DNA of 64,000 nt from Caprimulgus europaeus (Eukaryota > Chordata > Aves > Caprimulgiformes > Caprimulgidae): positions 115,346,246 through 115,410,245 of the forward strand of contig OU015523.1 of the NCBI GenBank assembly GCA_907165065.1. Reading direction: 5' to 3'. The notes below the pieces were generated by a model. That model did not search any database. It was not told where the DNA came from and saw only the letters and a list, made by a program, of their open reading frames with translations. Position 1 is the first letter of the stretch. Every line of letters starts with the position of its first letter. Below are positions 48,922 to 61,143 of this stretch, in pieces. The position numbers and the translations under genes are program-made.

Positions 48922-51900
48922 GTAAGAAGGTCCACATGAGGACTGGCAGTGTAGTGCCCTTCACCGATGCCATAAAACACAGGCATTCCCCAGTTAATCT
49001 GCTGCTGTGGGTTAGTGTGAAGGTGAAAAAAACTGTGAGCAAACAAAACCAACCAGCAACTCCACTCTAATCGCAGAGACCAAGGTAATAATCACAAAGC
49101 AGGAAGGCATGGTCTGCGCTGTGAAAAATTACAAGGAAAATAAATATGAAAATTGCTTGTAAAATTTACCAGCTAAAGTTAAAAGTTCTGCAATAGAAGT
49201 GTGTAGATTTGTCTGAAATCTACAATGGAATTAATTATTTTATACCCACCACCTGGTTGCATTGCTCATGGAAGGTGGTCTTGTGCAAGTCACCTTTTCT
49301 AACAGGTTGTTATCGATCACTTACCTATTGAGAAGTTAAAAGATCAGAGCCCCGCTGTGTCACTTACTAAATAAACACAGCAAAGAGATGTCCTGTTCCA
49401 AAAAGCTCATAATCCACATCAACGAGACAAATTTAGAGTGGGAGGAAAATGTATTATGCTGCAGATGGTACTGAGAAAGAAACCGATTTGCCCAAGGTCA
49501 TGCAGGAAGTCTGTGGCAGAGCCAAGAACTAAACACAACTCTCCTGAAACCCAGCCTAAAAATAGGGCTTGATAATTGCACATGAACTCCAGAAAACACA
49601 CATTACACAGATAATCATCTTTTGACCAGTATTTTGGAGGTACTGGGCTCTGTTTCATTATAATTTCCAACTGCACTGATAACTAAACGGTCACTTTCTA
49701 AATTTAAACCACATTATTTGAAAGCCCTTCATCCGGAAATTCGCATCGTGGAACAAAAGGCACTAACGGATAGTATCTGGGCCAACACAGATGCTTTTTG
49801 AGTGTGTCTGCTTCTGCTGCCCCCTTCCTAGAGAGAACCAGAAGGGCGTCCAAATCTGCGCCTTTGTCTTGGGAGGGGGAGATCCTGCTCGTTCCAGTGT
49901 TTTCCCGAGGCTCCAAGGGGCTGCATTGTCCGTACCCACACTCTGCCTCGCAGCACTACCCCAGATTTGACCTCATATTTCCCATCCCCTGTTTAGCCCC
50001 ATTAAAATATTCCCTGGAATACAGCTTCCATTTGCCCTTACAGGAAACCTGTCTCAGGTCTCAGAAGGTGCCTTCCTTGCATCCTCTTCCTCTTCCAGCT
50101 CCTTCTTACTTGTTTTGTTAACCAATGCAGAGGCGTTTCTTGCGACGCAAAACCCACGCAACCGGAAAACAACAGTAGCATCATGTCGCACCCTTCAGGC
50201 ACCCTTACTTGTCAATTAGGAAAGCTATTTACACACACACTTAGCGAATGTTACAATGTATAAATACTAATGAGTATTAGTAGAAGTAGTTAATGCAGTT
50301 TTCCTTATTAATCAATCCTACCAGCACGGTAATGATTTCTGTTGTTCTTCTGGAGCTTCCTCCAGCAGGGAGTGAGCTCTGTTGATTAACAAGACCATTT
50401 TGCATGTATATAACATTTTTGTTCATCTGCAACAATCTCATTACCATATTTTTTTCTCAAGGAGGTGAGCAGTTCCCAACTTGTGCTTAAGGAATAACTA
50501 GGGCAGAAGGAATTGCATTGTCTCCCATACCACCATTTTACAGTCGTGTGTCTATCAGGCTCAGTAGAATTTACACAGCTGTGAGAGAGGATCAGGAGCA
50601 GTTTGGCTGGTATGCCCCGAATCAGGTAACAAGTCAGGGATGGCCAGGAGCAAAGCTCCTAGTTTCACACCTCAGAATAATTTGCTATTTTTTAAGCAGG
50701 TCTTGAAAGGTAAACAGCTTTGAATGACTATTGGAAACACAATAGCTATTGGCTCTGATGAATAATGTCATCTTGCTCTACAGATACAGACCAGGAAATA
50801 GCTTTTAGGTTCCTGAATCCTGAGTAGTGAGTAGAAATCCCTCCACATTTTCCTGCCAAGATGACCGGATTCAAGAAGCGGTAAGTAAACCACTGCAACA
50901 ACAGAGTATTTCACTTTCTCTTAACTCAGTAATTTGCATTGAAATGAGTATAAATAATTCAGCTAGTATAAATAAAATAAACCTGAGCAGAAAGAAAAGG
51001 TTTTCCCAAAGATTCAAGGTTCAAAAGACAGGAAGACAGGTTTCAGACCTGATGTTAACTGAACCAGTAGTGAGCTATTGAAGCTGAATCTCAGCATACT
51101 ATCATAAATTATGAAACATTGACATTTCACTTTGAATTAATGCAAAGGGCTATTTATACACTGGTTTAGAGGCAGTTGCCTGGGCAAATTAATGCACTTT
51201 TTCCTCCACCAGGCCAAATGTTAGCAACACTGCTATTTTTCAAAGTATCAAACTATTTGCATATTGAAAATGATTTAATACAATCGGTACGTCAGGGCTG
51301 CCGTGTGAGTTACTTTGGAAAAGTAACCAGTCATAATTCACTATCTCCTTGATCCAGAATTGAACCTGATTCAAAACACTATCAATGATTTTCAGTTGCT
51401 CGTTATCAGGGAATTGCTTTCTGTTTGTAGGGCCACAGGCCACCAACATGGGAAAAGGTGTTCAGTGGGCTACGATTGCCTTTCTGGGCTTGCTACCAAT
51501 AAAAGCTCTGCACAGCAAGCAGATAGCAGTGGCAGAACTAGACATGAGCACCTAACATTTTACTTGCCTCAAATTTGCACTTTGGATGTGACTACATATT
51601 GAAACATGAGGTTATTGTTCATATGTATTGGCAAACCTTTTGTCTATTTTTTTTTTTTTAAGGAGGAAAAAATGTAACACTCCAAAGTTACTATTTTTTA
51701 CAAATCAGCATTTTAGGTGCCATTTCAGTAAAGCATTGGTTAAGAGTGTGCTTAAATACTGAATGGTTAGATTACAAACAGTCCTTAAGTGCTTCAGTAA
51801 ACTGGGGTTTAAAATAATTAAAATAATTATTTTAACTTCATCCGAATGATATGAAAATCACTAGTCACTTTTAGCAAATTCCATGTGTTTTGGGCCCATC

Positions 51901-54409
51901 ATTATGAACAAGACAGTCTGGTATCTCCTGCTCAGAGCCTTTTCTTTATCTCACAGATAAAATCTTCCAAAAACCGAAGTGCTTGAAGACTGATGTGAAC
52001 AAATCCTCAGCCAAGTAACACGATCCCCTACCCCGCAGGTGGGTTCCTCTCTGACTGTCTGATTCCCTGTAGAGAGGCAGCCTCCTGGTCATACCAAGGA
52101 CTTGTGCACAAATTTCTTGCAGCTTTTTTGTCTCTTCTCACTTCTCATGGCAGTGGGTAACACTAGCACAGTGGTAAGAAAGTTAACGAGACCTGACAGT
52201 GCTCATAGACTTCTCTGGAAACATGATGTGGCAGCACAAGACAACTCGATGGTGACGACACCAGAAATTTGCTTTGAGGCCATTCTTTGTGTATCCTCCA
52301 AAAGTGATTCCTACAGAGATGTGATTCAAGGACATCACATGGCACTGCTCTGCAGAAAGGTCAGCAACAGAGGGGTTTGCAGCCTGCAGGTGTTCCCACA
52401 GGAATAATTAAGGGGACAGGTACAGCACATAGTTTATAGCTAGCTAGCGATGCCCTTCAACAAGAAAGATCTTCTGTTGATGCAGGAAGCATTGCATCAG
52501 GGGTTTACTGCAACTCTCCATCTCATTTAGAGACTGCAACGAGATTGCACATCAGAAAATCCATTTTGACAGTGCACATTGAAGCTTTTCTCTTTTATTG
52601 TCCCAGATTACGCCACGCAGCACAGAACTGTTAGCATTTCTAGCAGCCAAACATCAGAGGTTTGACTTAAATTCGTAGAGTGAGGTCATCCCACACAGAA
52701 GGGAAACTTTTGAGCTGGTGTGTTCGCATTTTCCATCATTTGAAGGACATAGTGATATTTGCAAAGGACTGGGTTGGCTTTGATAATTTGACTTTGATTA
52801 CTTAAGTTCGCTTTTCTTTTTGCTCTGTTTTGCTCCTCCCAGCTGTAGCCTGATCTCATTCGAGCCCAGCTGCACTTAGCACTGACTCCAAGAGGAGCGG
52901 ATCAACTCCACAACCTTCCTTCACAGGGAAGAGACCTGCCAGTCAAAGAGGGTTATGGTATCATCAGTGAGCTGAAGGCACATCGCGGGAGGTGATGCTG
53001 GAACGCTTACCCTCCGTCAGAGTAATAAGCTGTGTTTGATGGTTTGATCTAACATATCAAATCCTGCTCAGAGAAAATTGAGAGCAGGGTTTTGTGGCTT
53101 TTTTTTAATATATATTTTTTTTTATTTCAATGAAACAGATCTGAGAGAGGAAGGAAGTGCTTTGTGGAGCCAGAAGTTTCCTATTCGTCTCACAGTTCTG
53201 CCTGTAAGTTTACAGGTAGTCCTTGACCTCTACCTTAACCTCCTCAAGTTTTCCCATTTTAAAAAATAAAGACAGAGAGTCACTGAGGATCATACAACAT
53301 GAAAAGATGATCTTTTGGTGAATTTACCAGTGGAATTGTAGTGTGATTCCCGATTCTGCTATCCATATCTTGTGAGACTTTAGATAAATCATGAGTTATG
53401 TCTGTGGCTCAATTTTTCTGTCTGTGGTACGAAACCAGTAACGTTTTTGGTCTGTCTCATGTTTTTAGACAAATAAACATACCTATTGTTATGTGTTTTG
53501 CAGTGATTTACCTTCTATAGGTCTTACTTTGAGTGAGGTCCTTTATTTTTAGTAATAGGGTACAATAAATAGTTCAGAGTTTTCTCCTTGGAGCACTCTG
53601 AAGTCAGTGGAAAGATACTGTGGAAGGACATTGTGTTAGTTAATACACAAGAAAGAATAAAGTGAAAGCAACTTGTTTGTATAAAAATTGTGAAAGGTCC
53701 TGCAACCAGATAATAGAAAGCCCTAAGGATTCAGGATAACTTGTAGCATAAGGGAAGGACTGATCTTTCCCACAATAGTTTCATGTAACTGTTTCTGTTC
53801 ACAGTACCAAGAACCAATGCCAGTAAACATTTAAACATGTGCTTCACTTGATAGATGAGTGGCTTTTTGACTTCAATTTTAATGCGTATTTAAGCTTGGG
53901 CATGGCTTTTTGTGGGGTGAGGATTTAGTGTGGGATTCCCTGGTCCTCTATACACATTATTTCATTAGGTGTTGTCTGTTTCTGTAGCACTGCCTTAGGG
54001 CATGAGCCAAGCCCAGCTGAAGTCAGGGGGAATCTCTACAGATTTTGATGGCGGTTGGACTGAACCCTTTATAGGAAACAAAAACAGATTTTGTGGAACA
54101 TAAAAGCCAAAAAAAATCCTCCTAAATTTGTGGGGATGAAATATTCATTTCCTGTTTTAGGACTAGAGACTTTATAAATCAAGCTTCTAACCAGAGCAAA
54201 ATTTTACCAGCTGTACTATAAGCTGCTGAAAATAAGGGGAAAATATAACATGCTCTTAGCAAACCCTTAGTTTTAACAGAGCAGAAGGTATTGCTTAGGT
54301 GTGCATAGCAGTTCAGCAGAAGGTAATGATTGTGTTTATTTAGCTTCACAGATTCTTTTGCTGTTGTATGCTTTTAGGGTACCTGGTTTTAAAAGAAAAA
54401 ATCTGTAAA
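48922..54409. other. Noncoding stretch, intron-like
   Basis: Unique AT-rich DNA with a T run near 51647-51660 and an 18-bp perfect AT palindrome at 51818-51835. An acceptor/donor-bounded open interval lies at 50544-50625, but its wording resembles an old degenerate amniote repeat. Similar prose-like remnants (gcccagctgaagtcaggggg around 54010-54030) suggest further ancient repeat debris. No gene is recognised. Confidence 0.5.
53990..54070. repeat. Possible degenerate ancient amniote repeat
   Basis: The stretch with gccaagcccagctgaagtca ... gaatctctacagattttgat ... ggactgaaccc has the flavour of old, highly diverged interspersed repeats common in reptile and bird introns. This is pattern memory only; the family cannot be named. 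Confidence 0.25.
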
Positions 54410-55043
54410 TGTCATGGTTTAACCCCAGGCAGCAACTAAGCACCACACAGCCACTTGCTCACTCCCCTTGCAGTGGATTGGAGGAAGAGAATTGGAAGGA
54501 TAAAAGTGGGAAAATTAATGGGTTGAGATAAGAACAGATTAACAAGTGAAATAAAATATAATAATAATAATAATAGTAGTAGTAGTAGTAGTAGTAGTAG
54601 TAGCAATAATAATTAAAAAATTGTAATGAAAAGGAAACTTACAAAAAGAAAGAAACAAAACCCAAGAAAGACAAGTGATGTAAATGAAAACAATTGCTCA
54701 CCACCAACTGACCAATGCTCAGGCAGTTCCCAAGCAGCAGCTTCCCTGCCAACCTTTCCCCTAGTTTTATTGCTGAGCATGAGGTCATATGGCATGGGAT
54801 ATCCCTCTGGTCAGTTGGGATCAGCTGTCCCAGCTGTGCCCCCTCCCAACTCCTTGTGCCCCCCCAGCCTACTCACTGGTGAGGTGGGGTGAGAAGCAGA
54901 AAAGGCCTTGACTCTGTGTAAGCCCTGCTCAGCAGTAACTAAAACATCTCTGTGTTATCCACACTGTTTCCAGCACAATCCAAAACACAGCCCCATAGCA
55001 GCTACTGTGAAGAAAATTAGCTCAGTTCCAGCCAAAACCAGCA
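54410..55043 (-). mobile_element. Solo LTR of the same avian ERV family, near full length
   Basis: On plus it starts tgtcatggtttaaccccagg and ends ccagccaaaaccagca; read on minus this gives the TG...CA ends in the same order as the LTR at 43029. At 634 bp it retains the middle portion missing from that copy, including an AATAAA/TATA-like word on minus at 54771-54766 next to catgctcag, which sets the orientation. The flanks (tgtaaa left, tgataaa right) are only loosely alike, so target-site duplication is not secure. No internal retroviral genes adjoin. An ATA/GTA microsatellite has expanded inside it. Confidence 0.85.
54557..54603. repeat. (ATA)n(GTA)n compound microsatellite inside LTR
   Basis: Six ATA-type units pass directly into about ten GTA units. 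It lies within the solo LTR, so it grew after or from the LTR sequence. Confidence 0.9.
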
Positions 55044-57364
55044 TGATAAAGAATATATTTACAAATGGCAGCTTCTCTGTAGTTTCATGCCATAGCTGTC
55101 ATCTCACATGAGGTGAGATGACTTTTGGTTGCCAGGCCAAGCCCTCCTAGCTTAACTTGTATCGCAGCTCCACTCTTTGCTGCTGGCACCAGGTCGTAAT
55201 AGAGTTACAAGATTAAAACCCCGCCATTCCTGAAAGCTTTCTCAGTAATGAGCAGAGTTTGAGATGTGGGTTTGAGTCCTATTTGATTGCATTGTTATTC
55301 TTCCTCTTTTGGTGGCAACATTAATGACAGGTTAGCAGATGCAATTTGTACTTCCACTGTTGGCTTTGCATGTTGCCCTCCACCCTTTGCTTCCAGCTGA
55401 ATCATCCCCCCACCACAATCCCTGGTGCTTGCACTCAGTGAGATGAAATAACAAATAGAAATTATGGAAAGCAAGGAGAAAAGACAGGATAAAAGAGCGA
55501 GGGTGAAAGGAAAAAAATAGCTACCCACTGGTCAAACAAGAACATTCAACGTGCTAGTGGTGGGTGACTTCAGTAAAGACAAGTAAGAATAGTCAACTGT
55601 CTAATAGGACATAAAGAGGAAACCAGAGACTGTAAAGGATAAAAGAACAGCTGAAATGAAAGAATAAAATGTGTTAAAAGTCAATCAAGACAAATATAGC
55701 AATGTCAGCTTGGAGTGTCTTTTGTGTTTTGAGTGCTGGTACCTGCTGAGTGCCTGCTACCTTACAGCTCCTCAAAGAACCACCTGGACCCGAGCAGTCA
55801 GAAGGTCCAGCTTTGCAAGGTCTCTAATTTTTCAGTGACACTCTTTCCCAGTTTCCCAGAGATAACTGCAAAGGTTATTCTTGCTACCAATTACAAACCC
55901 AGAAGGTTAGTCTCTGTTGGGGGGTTAAAGGAAGATCCAAAGGAAGAACAAGGGCTGCATTGTTTGAAAATGCTTAATTACAGGTGCTGCAAGTTTTGGA
56001 GGGCAATTTGCAACAACTAGAAAGGGATCTGGTTAATTGTTGGCTGTTCAATACCCACTGAAAATCAGGAAACACTATCATTTCTTTCCATCTGGGAAAC
56101 TGAATCATAGTTGCAACTCTTATCCTGGGGCCACAAGGGCAGAAATGGATTCTCTGGTTTCTATTAAGATGCAAATTGAGATCTTTTCCACTTTAGAGAA
56201 GTGATGGTATCTCATTGTAGAGTGAATTTATTGGTATCTAGTAAGTCTGTTTCAATCTTTTTCTTCTTTCTTGCAACATATTTTTATAAGTCTTACAGGA
56301 ATTTAATATCTTCAAGATCCCTATCCTTCAAAACAGAGATTCAAAAGTTTTGGGAACAAACTGACTGACAGAGGCAGTCATATGCAGTGTGACTGAGCAA
56401 GGTGTTTCCTCAGCAAACCAAGCTGCAAACACACAGCTTGGAAGGAGCATCACATTGAGATCTGAAGTGGAGAGACCCTCAGTGGGTTTGACATTTCTGA
56501 TTTACACCTTATAAAAATGGGACCGTTGACTGAAGTTGTTTTACTTTCAGTCCTAAGTCAGTGGTGAAACTACTGTGATGTTCAGTGAGCTTTTGTCTCT
56601 TAATTCCCACAGAAGAGATCTTCCTATCACAGAGCACCTGGCCAAATCCATATTAAAAGCAATGTTACAAGAGGCCCATTTCCCTTTCCCCAAATATGCC
56701 TCACCCAGTCATCCCTCTAGAGGCAGCACAAACCAAGGCTTTCTCACCCCACCCAACAGAGATCTGATCCTCTTCCCTGCCCAGCACATTTCAGGAAAAA
56801 TAAAAAAAAAAAGAAAAGAAAAAGATGTTTTAATCTGAGCAGGTTGTGTGAGATTGTGGCTGTTTGTCTGATAGAAGAGGTAGCAATCCATGGGAAAGGC
56901 AACCCCTGAAAGTTGTACCAACTTCTGTGTTATATTTAGGAGGCCATGGTAGAAAATACACCAGTATTCTCAATTAAAGACTGTGTTTTAATGCAAAAAG
57001 CAATCCTACTCCTAGTAGCAACATTTCAAACCTTCTTAATGTCTCTTTTGCACTCTGCTGTTGCTCCATGGATTCCAGAGGGCTTCTGGAGCCATTAGGG
57101 TACGTGACATGCATACAATAAGGTTGTCAAGCTACTTTTATTTCATGTATGTCAGTTAGCTGCTGGGATTAACTACACTGTAGGGAAGCAGCAGGGACAA
57201 ATTGAGAAAACCAGCTAAAGACAAGCTTAGGACAACAGGAGAGATAAAGAGGAGTGGAGATTTAAGAGACACATTTAGGAGACAGCTGGAGGAAATGAGA
57301 AAGGAAAGAGCTTGAAGAACACAGGCTGGGACTGCCTCGGGAATGACGTTTCTGTGAGAGATGT
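55044..57364. other. Noncoding stretch
   Basis: Intron-like DNA with no recognised exon. Contains a short perfect hairpin (55098-55122) and an A-rich run at about 56800-56815. Confidence 0.55.
55098..55122. repeat. Perfect 10-bp inverted repeat
   Basis: gtcatctcac and gtgagatgac flank the 5-base loop atgag. A small hairpin close to the 3' flank of the solo LTR; no function inferred. Confidence 0.7.
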
Positions 57365-57829
57365 AGGATCATTTAGGTTGGAAAAGACCTTTAAGATCAT
57401 CTAGTCCAACTGTAAACCTAACACTGCCAAATCCACCACTCTCTAAGCACCACATCTACGCATATTTTAAATACCTCCAGGATGGTGACTCTGCCACTTC
57501 CCTGGGCAGCCTGTTCCAATGCTTCACAACCCTTTCAGTGAAAAAATTTTTTCTAATATCCAATCTAAATCTCCCCTGGAGGCTATTTCTTCTTGTCCTA
57601 CCACTTGTTAGCTGGGAAAAGAGACTGACACCCACCTTACTACAACCTCTGTTCACATAGTTGTAGAGAGTGATAAGGTCTCCCCCCAGCCTCCTTTCTC
57701 AAGGCTGAACAACCCCAATTCCCTCAGCTGCTCCTCATCAGACTTGTGCTCTAGACTCTTCACCAGCTTCACTGCTTTTCTTTGGACACACTCCAGCACC
57801 TCAATGTCTTTGCTGAGGGGCCCAAAACA
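57365..57829 (-). mobile_element. CR1 LINE fragment, degraded, 5'-truncated
   Basis: The 3' end is at low coordinate (aggatcatttaggttggaaa, then gatcatctagtccaactgta), running up through the ORF2 tail to ccagcacctcaatgtctttg and ggggcccaaaac. The minus-strand frame at 57456-57656 retains CR1 words such as [20 protein letters not shown], but it shifts out of frame before the normal end and carries changes, so the copy is older than the one at 17.3 kb. Confidence 0.95.
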
Positions 57830-59010
57830 TATTAAAAGGCTAAAACAGAGTAAATCCTAAGAGGAGTGGTTGAGGCACTTGCGGCATGGCCTACAAGAGG
57901 AGAGCCCAGCCAGCAGCTAGGAAAGCTGGAGGCTATTTGCAGGGATGTGTGCATCCTAAAGATTAGTAATGCAGTGTTGTGAGACAAAGAAGGCCCAACA
58001 AATTTTACCAGAGTCCCAAGGCAAAAACTGAGACTGTGACCCTCTGGACTGCAGGATTCATCATACTGTTAGGGCCTTCCTCACTATGTGAAAGCTAGTA
58101 GCTTATTGCCATTTCATCTGCTACTTAGAAGGGCTTGGACATAGCAAGGAAATCTCCTGAACTAAACTCATACAAAGTTAAAAAAAAAAAAAAAATCTAT
58201 ATATTTGTTTTAACAAACATAAATTTCATGGGAGAATTCCTGGATTGATCTTCACTGGAGATCAATCACTTGATAAAGTGAAGTGCCACACTTCATTTAT
58301 GCATCGTGGCAAGAACTGGGAGTTGCTAGATTGGACTCAACCAGACACTGATAGGATTCAGCACCCCGGCTCTGAGTGTATTTGCCTCCTGTTATTTTGC
58401 AGGGAGAGGCAAGAAACTCCCTAACAGATGATGAGGGTGTAACTTGTGCACAAAAAGTTTCTTCTGGATAACACCAGACAGTCATTGATTGGCTTCTACC
58501 CTGAGGCATTACAGTTTATATCCCTAATATCTTTTTATATTGCCTAATAAAACTGTTGGCTGTTACCATTACATGGGTAATGGACATTTATATAAAACTC
58601 TTTATGAGCTGTAGATGGAGATCATCCTCTTCACCATACATATGGACCCACCTCTGGAGTAAAATGCAGTAGCTCTTTAATAGCCTGGCACTATTAATAA
58701 AGCCCAGTTACACTGAAAAGGAAGAATGACTCCTCATCAAATCAAGACTGAATAAGAAATTTAGAAAAACAGATTTTCCTTCTCCCAGAAGAGTTTAGAC
58801 CAACACAGGGCCTTTCTGTGCTTCCTGGAAGTCATTAACTCCAGGCAGTTTGGGTTTCTGTTGTATATTGCCTTCAGAAAGAGAGAAAACCATGACACTT
58901 CAAGTGTAGCATGGAGTTCCTCTCCAAGGGTCATCTGCTGTGGTTTGAGAGGGACAGCAGATTCCAGCATCCACTGAATCAATCAAAACATGTTTCTTCA
59001 GTGAGATTTC
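57830..59010. other. Noncoding stretch between CR1 copies
   Basis: Unique AT-rich DNA with an A run at 58180-58195 and a short hairpin (attgatct/agatcaat, about 58243-58265). No exon is recognised. Confidence 0.6.
58180..58195. repeat. Poly-A run
   Basis: Sixteen consecutive A. A homopolymer. Confidence 0.85.
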
Positions 59011-59123
59011 ATAGAATCATAGAATCATATAATGGTTTGTGTTGGAAGGGACCTTAAAGATCATCCAGTTCCAACCCCCCTGCCATGAGCAGGGACACCT
59101 TCCACTAGACCAGGTTGCTCAAA
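59011..59123 (-). mobile_element. CR1 LINE fragment, very short 3' piece
   Basis: Starts with the element's terminal repeat (atagaatcatagaatcata) and continues through gttggaagggaccttaaaga, gatcatccag and ccactagaccaggttgctca before similarity stops. Only the last 110 bp or so of the element is present, a typical severe 5' truncation. Confidence 0.95.
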
Positions 59124-60731
59124 ATTTGATTTAGAAAAAACTGTCTGCTTGAACACATTTGCCTTTATTATTTTGTACTGTTCATCACTTCAAATAATTT
59201 CCTGCATTTTTATTTTAATTCTGAATTTGCAGATCACAAGAAAGTATTCCTCTAAGAATGAAGAAAAGTCATTGGTGAAACTAAAAGTGATAACTGATTG
59301 CCATTTCCCTTCACAGAACCATTGCTCAAAAGAGAGTGAAATTTAACTACAGAAGCTGTGAAATCCTTGATCTTGTCGAGGGAAAGGACTGTCTGGAAGA
59401 GATGTAAATAGCTAAAATGTAAAAAAAAACATAAATAAATAAAAAAATCGGGTAATATTTGCAAAGAGAATACATACCATTTCAAAACTGTTAAAGAGAA
59501 CAATTTCTGGTTTGTTTGGTTTACACAGTACATAACATTTAATGCAAAAATCTGTTTCAAAAACAAATTGATTTTTTCCCTGTTCATTGTATATTTAACA
59601 GTATCCAGCACTCATATAAGTATTTCTATCTTCAAAATATGAGAATTAGTTAAAAGCAAATGAAAAAATTATCTCCATAATCTCCTAAGGATAAATACTC
59701 CCTTCCTATGGCATGTGGGGAAACTGAGGACAGAGCTTAAGTGGATTGCTAGGGGCTTCATGTACCCGAGCCTGTGCTGGAACAGCAGAGTCCTTGTCTC
59801 ATGGGATTTCTCCTAAAAAGGTGGAAAGGAGTTGTACCCATACCATTAATTTCCCTTTCTTTCTTAAATACACACCATCATTGTAACATATCTTACACAT
59901 TGGAGTTAATCGGATAGAAAACATTAACTTTTGCAGAGGTATTAGAGCTTCACCAAAGAGCACTCACAGATATTACAGAGTAACATCAAAATTAACATGG
60001 AAGCAATTTAGTCCTTCAGTTTAAATGCCTTCAGCAAAAGATTAAGAATTTCCCATCACCACTCAAGCACTTCCTTTCATACTCCCTGCTTATCGTGCTC
60101 CCCTTACTTATTGTACCAGATACCTTTTTGACACAGAAGAGATGTTGGGAAACTTTCCTTTGGTTTCTGAGAGTTTCATCATGCAATTAAAAAAAAGAAA
60201 GTGCCAATATTTTTATCAATGCATGGCTTATACTTTCCTCTAAATATTACCTCTAATATTCAGATGACTTAATGTTTGTGAAGCTCTGAAAATAAATGTT
60301 GATATGAGAAGGATTATGAGATGGGGAAGGTAACATTCGTTAATACATCCCAATCAAACCTGATGAGAAAGCTATGCATATCGATGCTGTGGATTAGCAA
60401 TGAAATGGGATAAAACATATTTTCCTGCTGGTAGAGGTGATAATGCTGAAAAAGCTGAGGGCATTTTGGCTGGTAGCAAATAAAATCCTCTCCTCTTGCA
60501 GTGCACCTGGTGAAAGTTTTCTGCTGACAACAGATAGTGTAGGTGGAGGTGAACAGCAAATGTAACCATCAAGACGTTTTAGCCAGAGAGGCAATCGACA
60601 CAAGTTTCCTGCATGCACCCATGCCCCTTTAAGTACCAGAACAACAATTTTTTAAATTTTTGCAGGTGACATTTCATGCAACACATTGACCCAATTTGCC
60701 TGAACCCCTTTTTTTAACCCACTGCTAGGTC

Positions 60732-60748
60732 TTTTTTTTTTTTTTTTT
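60732..60748. repeat. Poly-T run
   Basis: Seventeen consecutive T. A homopolymer. Confidence 0.85.
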
Positions 60749-61124
60749 AAAGAAGTACTGCTTGTGTGGTGAATTTGTGATATGAGAGAAAGTTACACTT
60801 ACTTAATGTCTATGGCAGGGAGGGAGAATGTAGGATGAAGTAGCTGAAGTGAGGTGTCAGGATGCTCTGGATTGGAAGGCCAGAGCTCTCTGGGTTCAGA
60901 GGGACTCAGAGAATATACTAAAGCCTGTTCTTGGAGAGATAAAGAACTTTTTTGTTTGTTTCTTTCTTTCTCCTGGGAGTACTTTAGATTAGATGAGCAT
61001 AAGTGATGGGAAAGTGTAGACTGGGACCACAGTGGTGGCAGGTATATCAGGGAGAGCTAGAGACTGGATTGGGACAAACAAAGGGGAAGGCACAGTCCTG
61101 CATGGCATAAGAGAGGAGATGATG

Positions 61125-61143
61125 GTAGAGAGAGAGAGAGGGA
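61125..61143. repeat. (GA)n microsatellite
   Basis: gagagagagagaggg within a longer purine-rich stretch. Confidence 0.8.
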
